Assembly (NCBI GenBank): GCA_021442155.1
Contig: CM038222.1
Location: 25,654,148 to 25,718,147, forward strand
Direction: 5' to 3'
Source: Cymbidium sinense
Lineage: Eukaryota; Streptophyta; Magnoliopsida; Asparagales; Orchidaceae
Length of the DNA stretch: 64,000 nucleotides
The position numbers were made by a program, and so were the translations under genes. The notes beneath the pieces were generated by a model. The model did no database searches, was not told where the DNA came from, and saw only the letters and a list, made by a program, of their open reading frames with translations. Of the stretch, positions 34,785 through 47,640 are shown piece after piece (the first letter of the stretch is position 1; each line of letters starts with the position of its first letter).

Positions 34785-34976
34785 TCATGCTTCACGGAGT
34801 TGCATAATAGAAAATGAACCATTAAAGTGGAAAGTATTAAAAATATTATCATACCAGTTCCACATTCTAGCAGCAAAAGGGCCATTCATAGAAACATGAT
34901 CCACACTTTCAATGTGATAGCAACAGTGAAATTTAGAGGGGAGTTGGAAACATTTTTTCAAAAGAGTAGCATCCAC
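34785..34976 (-). pseudogene. LINE ORF2: zinc-binding region (zf-RVT-like)
   Basis: Encodes KFHCCYHIESVDHVSMNGPFAARMWNW, matching the plant zf-RVT layout C-x-x-C...E-S-x-x-H-x-x-x-x-C-x-x-A-x-x-x-W, but with Asn where the third Cys is expected. It sits between RT and RNase H as usual. Degraded. Confidence 0.75.
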
Positions 34977-34999
34977 AGGGATATAATGCTTAAGAATGC

Positions 35000-36600
35000 G
35001 CCAAGATCAAGAACAAAATAGGATAATATTATTCTAGATTTAAAAACCAAGGACTCTTGATATTTAAATCGATAAATGCCACACATCCTTAAAAATAATA
35101 TCCTAAGAAGAAATTTTGAAAAGAATTTGGTCGGGTTCATTAGGTGAGGGCAAATTTTAAGAATTTTATGATGATCACATTAGGGACAAGGTTATTCAAT
35201 TGAGCCACATCCCAATTATTAATAATTAACTGATGAATCTTAAGAACACCAGTAGAATGAGTATTGAGAAGGGAATTAATAGAGCCACGCCAAGGCAATC
35301 ATCTTGCCAAAAAATGAAGAACCATAATTGATACCCCAAGAAATTAAATTCTCACTCCATTTGATACTACAAAGTTCTCCAAATAGGAGAATCCCCATAT
35401 TTGAAAGCACTAATGAGGGGTGTTTTTCGACAATATTTAGCATGCATAAACTTGACCAATAACTATCTTTATTTCTAAATTTCCACCACAGAAAAAAACA
35501 ATTAATATAGAATCCTCTAAGGTTTTTGCCCAAGCCACCTTCATTATTAGTACCACAATAAGCTTAACTAGCCAAATCTAATCTTTTGGTAGATGTATTA
35601 GATCCCCAAAAACATTTATTAAAAAGTCTATATATCCTTTTAATAGATAGGGACAATAGGGACATGAGATACAAGAGCAAATGGTACTTTGATCATGAGC
35701 AAATGGTAGAAATTTTGCAGATAATTAGCACCAAAGGAGAGTAAAAGAAATTTCCAAGAGGAGGTTTTCTTATTTATTTTCTGAATAACTTCATCAAATA
35801 AAGAAAAAATTTTTGTGCCTTTATAAGGGAGTCCATAGATACTTGATAAGGAGATTTTGATGAAAGAAACCGTTATGATAACATTGATCTTAGATAAGGT
35901 GATAGAAGATCTAGTAATAAAAAACTTTTATCATGGTTGATATTCAAGACACTCTCCCTACCAAAATGAATTAAGAACTTACATAATTTTTTAATGTAAT
36001 GAGTGGAGGCATTGCAAAATATAATGAAATCATAAGCAAAACTAAGGTGAGAAATGGGAAACCCACCAATGGTTCTATAGAACATGTTAGGCATTCAACT
36101 AAACATATGCTCAAGACATCTAGAAAGATATTCCACTACAATAATGAAAAGAGCAGGAGAAAGAGGGTCACCTTGCCTTAGCCCATGAGAAGAAGAGAAA
36201 AAACCATGCACTTCACCATTAAGAAGCATAGAAACCTAAGAATTCTTAATCCCATTCTTAATTAAAGCAATAAATTGATTAGAGAAACCAAATAAAGCCA
36301 AAATTTTATATAGGAAACCCAACCAATATTATCATAGGCTTTGGAAATGTCTAGCTTAAAAAGCAAGTTTCCACCACAAACTTTAGCATTCAAATCATGG
36401 ATCATCTCTTGAGCTAAAAGAACATTATCAAAAATGGATCCCTTTTAACAAAATTAGTTTGATTAAGGAAGATAATTTTAGGGAGCAAGATAGTCAATCT
36501 TTTAGCCAAAATCTTAGAGATAAATTTATTAAAAAAAAGAGCAAATGCTAATTGGCCTAAAATCACTCCAAACTTCAGGATTGTCTTTTTTAGGAATTAA
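35000..36600 (-). pseudogene. LINE ORF2: reverse transcriptase core, broken
   Basis: The downstream RT palm appears at 35,873-36,094: GGFPISHLSFAYDFIIFCNA. The family box is (F/Y)-A-D-D; here it is F-A-Y-D (about 36,029-36,040), so the first catalytic Asp is replaced by Tyr. Later, 35,276-35,533 has a W-W-K-F-R type stretch, common near the thumb/linker of plant L1 ORF2. Other parts are split over all three frames. Confidence 0.78.
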
Positions 36601-37240
36601 AATAATGGAGGTGCTTACAAACTATTTGGGAAGGATATTACCCTTAACAAAACCAAGAACTGCTTTAATTTGGTCCTCTTTAATGACAATCCAACATTTT
36701 GGAAAAAAAGGGTAGTATAACCATCAGGCCTAGCCATAGAGTCTTTATTTATACTCTGCAAAATATCAAAAATTTTGATCTTAGAAGGTAAGGAAGAAAG
36801 CATATTGTTATCCTCATCCAAATAAAATTAGAATAACTTACTAAGAAATATCATCATAAGCAACATTTTTATTCAGAAGCTCCTTATAAAAAAGGATAGC
36901 AAACTCAATAAGCTCCTTTTTATCCAAACACCAAACTCCATCATTAATTTTAATTTTATGAATATGGTTTATAGCTTTTTTCTTTTTAACCATGACATGG
37001 AAATATTTGGTATTGTGATCTCCATTAGAGATCCATTTCATAGAAGCTTTTTGTTGCCAATATGTCTCCTCCATATCTTGAAAACATGTCAACCTATCTT
37101 TAGCTTGAGCCAACATTTGAATTTTAGAAGGATCATTAACAACAACACCTTGCAAAGTGATCACCTCATTCTCCATTTTATTAATATTGACAAGAAGATT
37201 CTTAAAATAGTGTTTATTCTACCATGAAAGGCATTGTGTA
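36600..37240 (-). pseudogene. LINE ORF2: endonuclease-RT linker and RT start
   Basis: The frame at 36,841-37,176 carries EETYWQQKASMKWISNGDHNTKYFH, the conserved linker of plant L1 elements (W-x-x-G-D-x-N-T-x-F-F/Y-H). The next frame (36,615-36,821) gives LPSKIKIFDILQSINKDSMARPDGYTTLFF, the RT entry motif (family A/P-G-P-D-G-F; here A-R-P-D-G-Y). The two are separated by a frame break. Confidence 0.82.
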
Positions 37241-37539
37241 AGTCTTTTTAATTTGAACCACAATTCTTCATCCCAAAATAGAGTCATCAAGATGGAGAGG
37301 TTCTCCCAACTACAAAGCAACATTGAAAAATCTATCATCCATAAGCCACAATATTTTGGAAATGAAAAGGGATAGGGGATAAGGATTTGTTAGCATTAAA
37401 ATTAACATTAATAAGCAAGGAAGAATGGTCCAATAGAGAAAAGATTAATCCATGGATGATTAAAAGGAACCCTATCAAGCCTTTGCCATAGTCTATAATT
37501 ATTCCATGTAAATTGAGACCAAGTAAAGCCAATGTCAAT

Positions 37540-38029
37540 AAGATGACATTTAAGGATCATGTTATTAAAATCTTCCAAAAAAATAAGTTAGGAGTGTTTC
37601 CACCAACACATTCAGAGGAAGAAGAGATAGTATTAAAATCTCCACCCATAAACCAATGAGCGCCAATAGAAGAAGAAAAACTAATAAGTTTCTCCCAAAG
37701 AATGCGTCTACCATTTCTATTATAAGAAGCATAAACAAAGGAACAAAAATAACTAAAATTATCATAAGTAATCTTAACATTCAAAACTTGGGATAAATCA
37801 TCTAAAATCGCATAACATAACATAAAAAATCCAAATTTTATTGCTAGATTTAGCAAAAAAAATTACTAAAGCCAATCATTCTAGCTACATAAGAAATGTT
37901 AGAAGGAAGAATAAACTATTCCAAGATAGCCAAGAAGGAAATGTTATGAGTACGAACTAAGTTTCTAATTTTATTTCTAATAGAGAGGGTACCAATCCCT
38001 CTCACATTCTAAATTAAGAAAGAAACCAT
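37540..38029 (-). pseudogene. LINE ORF2: AP-type endonuclease part
   Basis: The likely ATG at 38,029 opens M-V-S-F-L-I-(stop)-N-V-R-G-I-G, where the family reads W-N-V-R-G, so a Trp codon has become TAG. Further on, 37,557-37,856 encodes VLNVKITYDNFSYFCSFVYA and the catalytic-core motif GGDFN (residues 71-75, about 37,632-37,646), typical of plant L1 endonucleases, which nick target DNA to prime reverse transcription. Frame breaks occur before and after. Confidence 0.82.
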
Positions 38030-38049
38030 TTATTTTTTGAGAGTAGTAA

Positions 38050-39560
38050 TCTGCAAATTAGGAAGTTTGGTTTTTTTTTTTTCTTTCCAAAATAGTTTGG
38101 AACTTATTATTCATATCCACTACATCACCATCTGAGAGATTGTTCATGGTTGTTTTGGAGGAAATTTGCACATTTAAAGCATCATTGCAAGCCACTTCAC
38201 CCTCTTCCAAATCAGATTAGGTTAAAATGTCAAAATAGAATTAGTTCAACATTAGAAGAGGAGGTGAAAGGTATTAGAGCCATTTAAAGCACAAGTGCCC
38301 AAGTTAATTAGAAGCCTTTTCATTAGTTTGCTCAAAACCTATTCTCATCACAATTATTAATGGTGGCATAGAAGAAGAATTGAATCATTTGAGATAGAAT
38401 AATCATCCATAAGTTTCAAAAAATATTATTACTCATATTATTACCAATATCTAGGGCATTCAACTGTATAGAATCATTGAAGGGTAAGGCATCCTTATTA
38501 ACATGACTAACATCCAAAAACTAACCAGGCTTAAGAACCACAACATTCTCCACAGGAACAATGGGTGGATCAAGATAATGTCCCTCAGTTTTAGATAAAG
38601 AAATGTCCATAAGAGTAGAATTTCATGCTTTAATCGAGGGCACCATAAGGTTAGGATCAAAATTATTATTAATAGATTTTGGTTTCTTACGTTAAGGGTG
38701 AACCACAAAATAATGAAAACACATGACCATGAATTTCACAATGGGAACAAAAACAAGAAAATTCTCAAATTCCATTTTTTACAAATATCCATATTTCTAA
38801 TCCTAGCCAAATTTTCTTAGGAAATGTTTTAGTTATATCCAACTTGACTAGAATTAAAAGTAGGCGGTATTAGCAATCATCTAATCAACTTGAAGAGGAT
38901 GACCAAACATCGCACCTCGAGCAAAAAGAAATTCATGATTAATGAAATAAACATGTAGATTGAGAAGAGAGATCCAAACTAGAATAATAGGAGATTCCTC
39001 CTAAATATCAAAAAGAGGCATCCATTTCAACAATCTCATTTGACAATTGAAAACAAAATATGAGCAATGAGAAAAAACATGAGAGTAATCCAAATCATTG
39101 GAAAGCTAGATCATTACATGATAGGAATCGATCAATTCGATAGAAAATATTCCAGAGAGTTTAAGCTATGGAAGAAAGATCAAATATTCTCCAAAGTAGG
39201 ATGAAAGAAAATTTACCCAAATGTAATTTCAAAAGGCGCAAAGCCTTTCCATAATAAATCAATCAACACATTATCATGAGTACACCCCAAAAGGAAGTCA
39301 AAATAAGCTCAAAACACAAAGCATAATTAGCCTTACTAGCAAGAACATCCTTGAATGATTTCAAAGCAAATGATGAATTTAAAACCCCAAAGAAGAAACA
39401 TTAGTGGAATCAGATTATCGGATTTCCCATGGGAAGAAATGCAACCATGATCAAGAGCTGCATGATGGAGAAGCCAAATCCTAATTGAAAAAAGGGAAGC
39501 AAACAAAAAATTGCCTAAAAAAAGCCACACAAGGGGATTCACTAACAAAATTCACATGAA
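38050..39560 (-). pseudogene. LINE ORF1 remnant (DUF4283 / zinc knuckle)
   Basis: Minus-strand reading at about 38,700-39,100 gives MRLLKWMPLFDI, then EESPIILVWISLLNLHVYF and a G-x-P-L-Q-V-D stretch. This order is the DUF4283 domain of plant L1 and related Gag-like ORF1 proteins. A degraded Cys/His cluster follows (VPIVKFMVMCFHYF, near 38,700-38,760), where the family has a CCHC knuckle. ORF1 would bind element RNA. Stops and frameshifts throughout; the start near 39,560 is not certain. Confidence 0.7.
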
Positions 39561-39590
39561 AACATGGAGGAGAGAGAAGATGAATGGGTT

Positions 39591-40296
39591 TTATTGGTTT
39601 AGGGTTTAGGGTTTAGGTAGATTTAGGGTTTAGGGTTTAGGAGTTAGTGAGGTTTAGTGGTGGGTGGTATTTTTATAGGTAGGTTTAGGGAGGTTGGGTT
39701 TTAGGGTTAGGTTTAGGAGGGGGAGGGTTTTAGGTTTAGGGTTTAGGGTAGGGTATAGGTTTATTGTTTATGTTTAATAGGTGATTTAACATTTAGGTTT
39801 AGGTTTTTTAAAAAGTAAAAGGTTTAGGTTTATTTAGTTTATTTTATTTTATTTTTTATTATTTATTTATTTTATTTTTATTTTATTTAGTTTTATTTAT
39901 TTTAGTTTAGGTTTTTTTATTTTTATTTTTTTTAGGTTTAGGTTTATGTTTATTTTTTTAGTTTTTTATTTTTTTATTTTTTTTTAGGTTTAGGTTTTAT
40001 TTTTATTTTAGTTTAGGTTTAGGTTTTAGGTTTTTATTTTAGGTTTATTTTTTTAGGTTTAGGTTTTTTTAGTTTATTTTATTTTATTTAGGTTTTTAGG
40101 TTTAGTTTATTTTAGGTTTAGGATTAGGCTTTATTTATTTTAATTTAAGTTTATGTTTATTTTATTTTGTTTATTTAATGTTTATTTTTTTTAGTTTAGG
40201 GTTTAGGTTTTATTTTTTATTTATTTTTTTATTTTATTTGTAGGTTTATTTTTTGGGTTTAGATTTTATATTTAGTTTCTATTTTATTTAGGGTTT
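39591..40296. repeat. Telomere-like array between LINE and block 2
   Basis: TTTAGGG steps directly after the LINE, a G-rich part to about 39,780, a junction-like motif (AAAAAGTAAAAGG) near 39,807, then TTTTA-rich DNA. It stops abruptly at the block 2 gag, at the same place as in unit 1. Confidence 0.85.
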
Positions 40297-41420
40297 TGTT
40301 CCACCATCCTTCAAGATCTTTGATGGTAGTGGGAACCCACAATAACATATTGCATACTTTAGAGTTTGCAACACTGGAAGCAATGCACCTCTTCCTCCTT
40401 TCATTAGTAGCCTGTCAGGTGTTGCATTTGATTGGTACGTCAAACTATCCAATGGTTCGGTGAAGACTTTTGTTGAGTTGGAGCACCTCTTCATCAAGAG
40501 GTTCGCTCAGATGGTGATTGTAGACCTCATTGAAGAGAAATAAAACTCAATGATTCCCTTATTGATTACATTCTCATGGCACAACGCATGAAATGCGTTA
40601 TCAAATGCCATTGAGATTCTTCTTCTCAAGAATATCCATGGCCCCTTCATGCTTAAGGGCTTTACGATCAAAACATAGAAATTAATCATAGCCTACAAGA
40701 GGAAGCCAAATAGTTGCCCTTTCCTTACCAATCATCTAGGTCCAAGCAGTAGAAGGTGTTTGGTGGAAGAAGAAGAGATAGTTGTGTGGATGAGGGAAGC
40801 CTAGAGTTCAAGATGAGAGACTAGCTCCTCCTTTGCACCTCCTCTTCCACCACCTCACCATCATATCACATACACCTAATGAACATTTCCACCACCTTAG
40901 CAACCTACCCAGCAGTGGTACTTATATCCATCGCTAGGTAGCTCCTTTCCACATACTCTTGCCAATAGATTGAATAAGCCATATTCATTCAAGAGAGATA
41001 GCTAGGAAAAACTTTAAGAATCTCTTAAAGAAACTTGACTTTTAGTTATCAAAGCCTAAGAGGTTGGAGGAACTGGGCAAGAGCAATGATCCTAGCTATT
41101 GCCCCTACCATCGCATGTTAGGCCATGTCTTAGAGATTGTATCACTTTTAAGGACTATCTTAAGCATAGATACAAGTTGGGAGCCATAGTTATCCCTAAG
41201 GAATACTTATTAGAACAACCATCCAGTTTTGTTAGAGTAATCCTTGGGGATACTTACGATCCTCTAAAGACTAAAGAAGGTTAGTATATCTGCTTATCCA
41301 AAACCTCTAAGAAGATCATTTCTAAGATCAAGAAGCTTTCCTTGTAGGTGCCTCAAGTAGCTCAAACCTCCAACACCAAGGAAGGTTTACTAGTTGCAAA
41401 GGACAACTTGGGAGGGTGAT
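40297..41420 (+). pseudogene. gag: Ty3/gypsy (Tat-type) gag, broken, block 2
   Basis: Second copy of the block 1 gag, in places better preserved: PPSFKIFDGSGNP, NAPLPPFISSLSGVAFDWYV, KLSNGSVKTFVELEHLFIKR, FAQMVIVDLIEEK, then the downstream part at 41,099-41,284 (CITFKDYLKHRYKLGAIVIP, KEYLLEQPSSFVRVILGDTY). Stops and frameshifts differ from block 1, so much decay occurred independently after duplication. Again there is no LTR or primer-binding site between array and gag. Confidence 0.82.
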
Positions 41421-42059
41421 AGCCCAAAAGAACAACTCACCATACTTGCTCGATATAGTCCAAGATGCCCAATCTAAGTCCAAGATTCTCCACCACAGCT
41501 ACCACCTCTTTTGCTAGCTCCTCTTGTACCAAGAGCACTATATCTAGATAAGGGTACTAAATCCCTTACTCCACTTGCTTTACTTGATTTCTACTATGTA
41601 CCTCCACCCAAAAAGAAATTAATGAAGAAAGCTGATTCTACTTATATGTTGTCTACTTCTGATGCTCTTGATTTTATTCCTATTGAAAGCTCTTCGAGTC
41701 TAAATAAAAATAATAGCTCTAGGAGTTTCAATTCTTTCCTTTCTGATTTAGACTATCCTTCTTGAATCAATTCATTCATCTCTTGAGATTGACTTGGAGT
41801 CAATTGACTCAAGGATCCCATAGGAGAAGTTGTAGTATGTCATGAGAAGGTAAAACTTTCCACAAGCTCATCATTCCAAGAAGTCACCAAGTCAATCAAC
41901 ATAGTGGCAAAGTTCTACCTCCTAGCTAGCACCTTAGAATAAGGGCAAGTCATTGGTTCTAGTGAGCAGCCTCCATAGATACTCCACCCATGGATATGCT
42001 TATGGAGGACCAAGCTAGAGTTGATTACAATGTCCTAGCTCACCTTAGAAAGTTTCAGC
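41421..42059 (+). other. Gag-protease linker, block 2
   Basis: The frame at 41,511-41,765 (APLVPRALYLDKGTKSLTPL, then PPPKKKLMKKADSTYMLSTS and a Ser/Asn-rich tail) is collinear with 8,060-8,293. No domain recognised. Its conservation in both blocks supports an original linker in the element. Confidence 0.55.
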
Positions 42060-42440
42060 TAAGTTAAGCATATACACCCCTAGTCTTATCCAAAGAGATG
42101 AGGGAATCTCTAATCAAGGCCTTACTTGATCTAGAGATATGCTTAGCTACACTACTTAAGAGGAGGCTTGCCACTCGAAGGACATCTTAGGAGTTACATT
42201 GATGAAGACTTACTCAGGATGACGACAACCACCTCTTTATATTACAATGGATATTGAAAATATAAAGCTATCCGTGAGTGACTTGGTGTGTATCGTAAAA
42301 TATTATGAGTCTAAGAATCCTTGACTACTTGAGGATCAACATCTCCAAACTCCAAATAGAAAAAATGATGTTAAAAGGATTCAATAAACTAGAAGAGAGG
42401 GCCTTGTGGTGATTATTTTTGGATGTATGGGGGAGGGGGG
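42060..42440 (+). pseudogene. Aspartic protease N-terminal part, block 2
   Basis: Collinear with 8,540-8,985. ILRSYIDEDLL-type and LDYLRINISKLQIEKMMLKGF readings are visible across frames, ending at G-P-C-G/A-L-W-type codons near 42,400 and then a G-run (42,430-42,439). More deleted around the active site than block 1. Confidence 0.6.
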
Positions 42441-44859
42441 TACTCTTTGAGGTGATCAACTACAACATAGAGGTATGATGTGCTATCTCAAAAGATAGGG
42501 CATCACCCTACAATGGACTTAATCATGTAATAAGGACTCTAAGGCATGATGGGTCTTCAATGTACAGATATTTTTCCCTACTTTACATGAATGAATAAAG
42601 TAGGGTTTATATAAAACTAGGTTCTTAAGTTCCCTATGAAGGCAAGCCTTCATAGTTAATTACTTCTTAAGAGATGAAATTTCTTAAGAATACTCTCGAT
42701 TAAAGTAGATAATTATCATCTCCAAAGATTTCAAGGTTAGACTATCAAAGGATTGGTTGTATTTGGAAAATCAATTGGGAAAGTTCAAGGAGAAGACTTA
42801 TTTTTGGAATCTAAATGAAATAAGTAAGAAATGCTCATGATACTATGAAGCCTAGTGAGCATTATAATCTATCTTATGGTTGGGCTTTATAATTTTGAAG
42901 TTGAGGAGATTTATATGTTTTGAGTTGAAATTTAATTAGATTACTGTTATTATAATCCACCAACACAAGGTTGTGGGAATGCCTAAGAGGTGAGGATTTA
43001 TGAGAAGAAGGAATCCTCATCCTAAATCTAGGGATTTAGTATGAGCTAAAGCACAACCTAATCTCATAAGTGGACATAGGTTTACCTTCAAAGAGAGAAT
43101 AAATTGTCCGACTTTGACTTATAACCACCGAGGTGCCTAACTCCTCCTATAATTTTAAAACCATGTAGTCTTGTCTTATGAATTGCATGATAGTTAGGAT
43201 AGTTATTTAGTTACAAAGAGATTAAATTCCTAAACACACTCCCTAACAGACTAGAGAAAGAGTGGTATGAGCATATAATCTTAATTCAAAATCTTTTCAA
43301 ATTTTATTTCATTTTACACATCATTTTGATAGAGGCTTTAGGATTTCTTATGCCTAAATGCATGATTAAATAGGTTATGGGTCAAATCAGCTAGAAGAAG
43401 CTAATCTCCACCACAAGGGATGCCCTCACAGGTCAAGCATTCCTTTATCATGCAAGGATGGAGATCCTTCATGTTCAAGAGAGAAAGAATATGAATGCAT
43501 GATGTGAAACATACAACCATAAAGCTATGGGGTTGCTAAATCTTTTAATTATCTTATTTATGTCTTAGGCTTTATGATGAGGTTTTGAGTTGTTTAAAAT
43601 TTAGTTATGAGTGATTAGTTGGGTAGAAAAGTTATTTTTATCCTAAGAGCCTAATCGTATCCAAGCACACATTAAAACTTCAATCATGTAAGAAACTATG
43701 AAAAGCAAGTCATCCTAATGCACAATGTAAACATAACATCAAACAATTATATAAACTATCATAAAAGAATAAAATGCTAGTGTGGTTGGGTACCGCCATA
43801 CAACCTAAAGAGAGAAAAGATGGGTAGCCGAGCTCTACCCTTATACAACCTGGTATATGAAAGAATAATTATAATTGTATTAAATGTTGTTGGGGTCTTC
43901 TTTCTTCATATCTCCAATTCTGATTTGGTTCCTTCTTTGATTTGGATGGTGCTTGCTTCAAAGGCATCACACGCACCCTGATAAAGCCGCTTCATCCTAA
44001 TCCCCATAGCACTAATCCTAATTCCTATTGCAAAAATTACATTTATGCTGGAAAAGTAAATTTAACTACACCTGCAAAATAAAGGTTAGCTAAATATACA
44101 TATAATCCCAAGCAGTTGTATTTACAAATTGTACTTAGCACCTTATGCTTAAGGATTTAAGCAACCTACAAAAAGAGCATTCACATTTATTTTTAAGCAT
44201 CCCATAAGCATAATCCCCTACAAAAAGCATGATTTGGCTAATATTGTCCTATCATCTAGTTTATGAAGTAAACACCCTTACATCTAATCTAGAATAATAC
44301 ATCATAATACTAAACATACATCATATCATACACCATCCTAACTTAGAGCTAGAAGTTGTGACTTAATTCTAATGTATGTATTAAGGCTTTTGTGGTAAGT
44401 CTTGTTAGGCATTAGTAGTATTTTCTAAGTGTAGAAGGATTCAATTTAACATGAAAGGTTGATTTCAAGAAGTAGTTTAATTGATTTGAGAATTTTAATT
44501 TATGTTTTCTTTTATTTCATTTGATTACACATAGCAACTAAGTGTTATAAAGAGAGGAAAAGAGGATTTCCCTCTTTCATCCCTACCTTAAGTCACTTTC
44601 TAAAGTATATTAATTTGATTTAGTTCTCTTTAGTGAATGGCTTATTAAATGATTTAATTAATCCCGTGTTCACTTTAAATAATCCTATTCAAAATTAAAG
44701 GCATCTTAAGATTAGTTTAATTGAATTACTACCACATGACATATGATATATTAACATTATTTGTATCTATACATGCATATGTAAATGATGAATGTATATG
44801 TGTATTTAGAATTTAATTATTTAACCATAAATTTATTTATCCAAATTAAATAAGCATAT

Positions 44860-45440
44860 GTTGCTAAACCAAGAAGTGAGGTAATCAAAATGACCTCCTT
44901 GGAGCTAGTTAAAGCCTTGTATTCTCTGGATGTCTAGACTATATACCCATTTGCATTTAAACATATGTAAATTCGTATACATGAGCATAGAAAGTAAGTT
45001 CCAAATCATATGGATAATTAATTCAACCACTTAATCAATTATGAATGCATGTAAAATGGGATTTTCATTAACTAATCACATATACATATACATGTACAAA
45101 AATATAGGCAAGTATGTGTCATTGTTAAAGAAGTGAGGTAATCAAATGACCTCCTTGGGGCTAACTAAAGCTTCATATTCCTAGGATGTCAGACTATATA
45201 CTTGCTTTTCAAACACATGGATGTATACATAAATGAGGAAAGAAAACCATGCAAAGATTGTATATATTTTTTGATTGAATCATTTATATGAATTAAAGCT
45301 CAATCCAAATTCTAATGTTGAAATACATACAAATGAAATCATGTCCCATTGTTAAACTAGGGAAGTGAGGTAATCAATGACCTCCAGCTTAAAGCCTCGT
45401 GTTCCTGTGATGTCCAGACTATATACCCATTACCATTCAA
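44860..45440. repeat. Tandem ~250 bp repeat, three copies, block 2
   Basis: Anchors GAAGTGAGGTAATCAA near 44,872, 45,129 and 45,362. Same three units as 11,540-12,190, with extra small deletions. Confidence 0.82.
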
Positions 45441-47615
45441 TCTTATATAAATCAACACATGAATAGAGGAAAGAGAACTCAACATTCATGCACTTAAGCT
45501 ATAAGAATATGCATTTGTTATGTATTTATAACTAGCATCATAACACATATTATTATTCATTTATAAGCTTTTGAAAAATTTGGATTTAATAGTGATAATA
45601 GCCACACATATATTAAATTAAATCAACACATGCAAGCTAACATAAAGGAAATCTATTTTTATTTTACTTGATTTTGAAAAGATAGATGCATGAATTCAAA
45701 TGACATACCAAATTTAACATGATTGCAAAGAGGATAATTGAATATAAGCATGTGATTCATTTAACCAAACTAGCTCTTAAGAACAATCAAATCAAATAAG
45801 ATTATTTAAAGTAAATGAAACTTCTTTATTAATTAAGTTTTGGATTTGATTTAAAAGAGGAGAAGAGAAATCATCACTTTTTTTTAACCCATTCCAACAT
45901 TAGTGATATGATTTAATTTAAGGAAATGTAATTAAGTTAATTTTATGGGTTAATTAAGTTGAACCCTTAATTAGATGAATTAATTACCCTTACCTATGTC
46001 ACCTTAAAGTAATTAACTAAATAATTATGAGCCAACATGATATGCATGGAAAATAAACTTATAATGATCCTAGGAAATAAAAGGGCCTAATGCAATTGGC
46101 TCATGATTAATAGTTAACTAGAATAAGGGACTTAATTAATTACTCTTATGGTTTTCCCACACATGTGGACTAACCATAATTTCATTAAACTTTTTAGGTT
46201 ATTAAACACCTGAAGATCTACCCCATGATTTAATTAATTAAGGTCTGATGTGATTATGATTTCAATTTGATTAAGTGATTTAATTAATTAGTTAAATCTT
46301 AATTAATTTCATTTAAAAAGGGTGAAATGAACTTAGGGAAAGGGGTCCCAACCCTATTCCTTAGTTCACTTACGTTGAACAATGATTAATAAAATTAATT
46401 AACCAATTACTATCATGGGATTAATTAATCATTAATTAACTTAAAAGAGTAGTTAAGTTTTAGTCAATTTTCCTAATTAAGTGAGTAATAAATCCCAACA
46501 AAATCATGGGAGGCAGAGGTCATCCCATTAAATTAACCAACAAAATTTGGGATTAATTGCTCAAGTAATTAAGGAGTAATTAAGTTAATTAATTTTATAA
46601 TTATATTTTAATTAAACCTTAATTACTATTCAAAATTAGTTAAGATCTTTTTTAATTAATTCACCTTTGAAATACCTTTAAAATGAGTATTTATTTGCAT
46701 TTTTTTATTTCTCTATGATTTCTTTTTATTTTTAGAAGTTTTAGTTATTAAAAATTATTAATTAAGCCTAATTAAAGCCTAATCCTATTGGTGCCATGTG
46801 GCACGCTGATGTGGTGCACTTTCCACATGGCGCTATGGGATTGGTTACTTAAAACTTATCTGACTTAGTGCCTACGTGGTGGTGGATGCTTTTCTCTGTG
46901 TCCGATCTAAGATTTGATGGGTATAATTAAGCGCCAATAGATTAAAGATTGATCTAATCTAATCACTATCTATTCGCTCATGAATGGATGCATGATCTAA
47001 CATCATGCAAGGGAGAATGAGCCCGCTGCCATTGCTCACTTTATCCAAGCTTGATCAACTCTAAAAAGGATCCCACACCTTCATGACATGAGGGGATCCA
47101 ATGGTCAAGATCACATGAGATGCAAGTTTTCTTCAAAAGCTCCAACCCATTTTTCCTAAGGATTATTTTGGAAGCATACCTGGAGCTCAAGACCATGGTT
47201 CAATGATTGAGGAAGCTCCAGTGGAGATGAAGCCATATTGAGAATTGGATCAATTGACATTCCCTAAGGCCATGAACATGAATTTGAGCTTGCTTGATCA
47301 AGTACTACCTCCTGCTCACAAGCTTGGAAGATGATTCATTCTTGCTTGATGAGGCCTGGGAAGGTGTGCAAAGTTAATTTGAGTTTGATGGATAAATGGG
47401 AAGTTAGGTAAAAAAATGGGAGTGTCCTATTTCAGATGGGCAGGAATTACATTTTGATGAGGAATATGAAGCAGGGGAATGGCTCCCATCTATCTGGGAG
47501 AGGTCCACCATCTTAGAGTCAGGTGGAGGGAGGAGGTGAGTTGGCTCAGTTGAAGGTGTGAGGTGGCTTCAAAGGAGGGAATCATGGGTGTCCATGGGTT
47601 TCAAATGCTCCAATG

Positions 47616-47640
47616 GGGAGGTGAGGTGATTTCACCTCCC
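47616..47640. repeat. Conserved inverted repeat in block 2
   Basis: GGGAGGTGA and TCACCTCCC form nine-base arms around a seven-base spacer; an alternative seven-base pairing (GAGGTGA/TCACCTC) also exists. Matches 14,510-14,525. Confidence 0.65.

Larger units (their letters stand above)
31851..39590 (-). mobile_element. L1-type LINE, near full length, inserted in telomere-like array
   Basis: A ~7.74 kb non-LTR retrotransposon on the minus strand. From its 5' end (about 39,590) it carries an ORF1 remnant with a DUF4283-like domain and zinc-knuckle region, an ORF2 remnant (endonuclease, RT, zinc-binding zf-RVT region, RNase H), and a long ~2.3 kb 3' region ending in a short poly(A). TTTAGGG repeats abut both ends, so the target-site duplication cannot be told from the array. 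The corresponding position in unit 1 (about 700 bases before gag, near 6,140) has no LINE, so it inserted after the duplication. Multiple stops show that it is no longer active. Confidence 0.9.
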
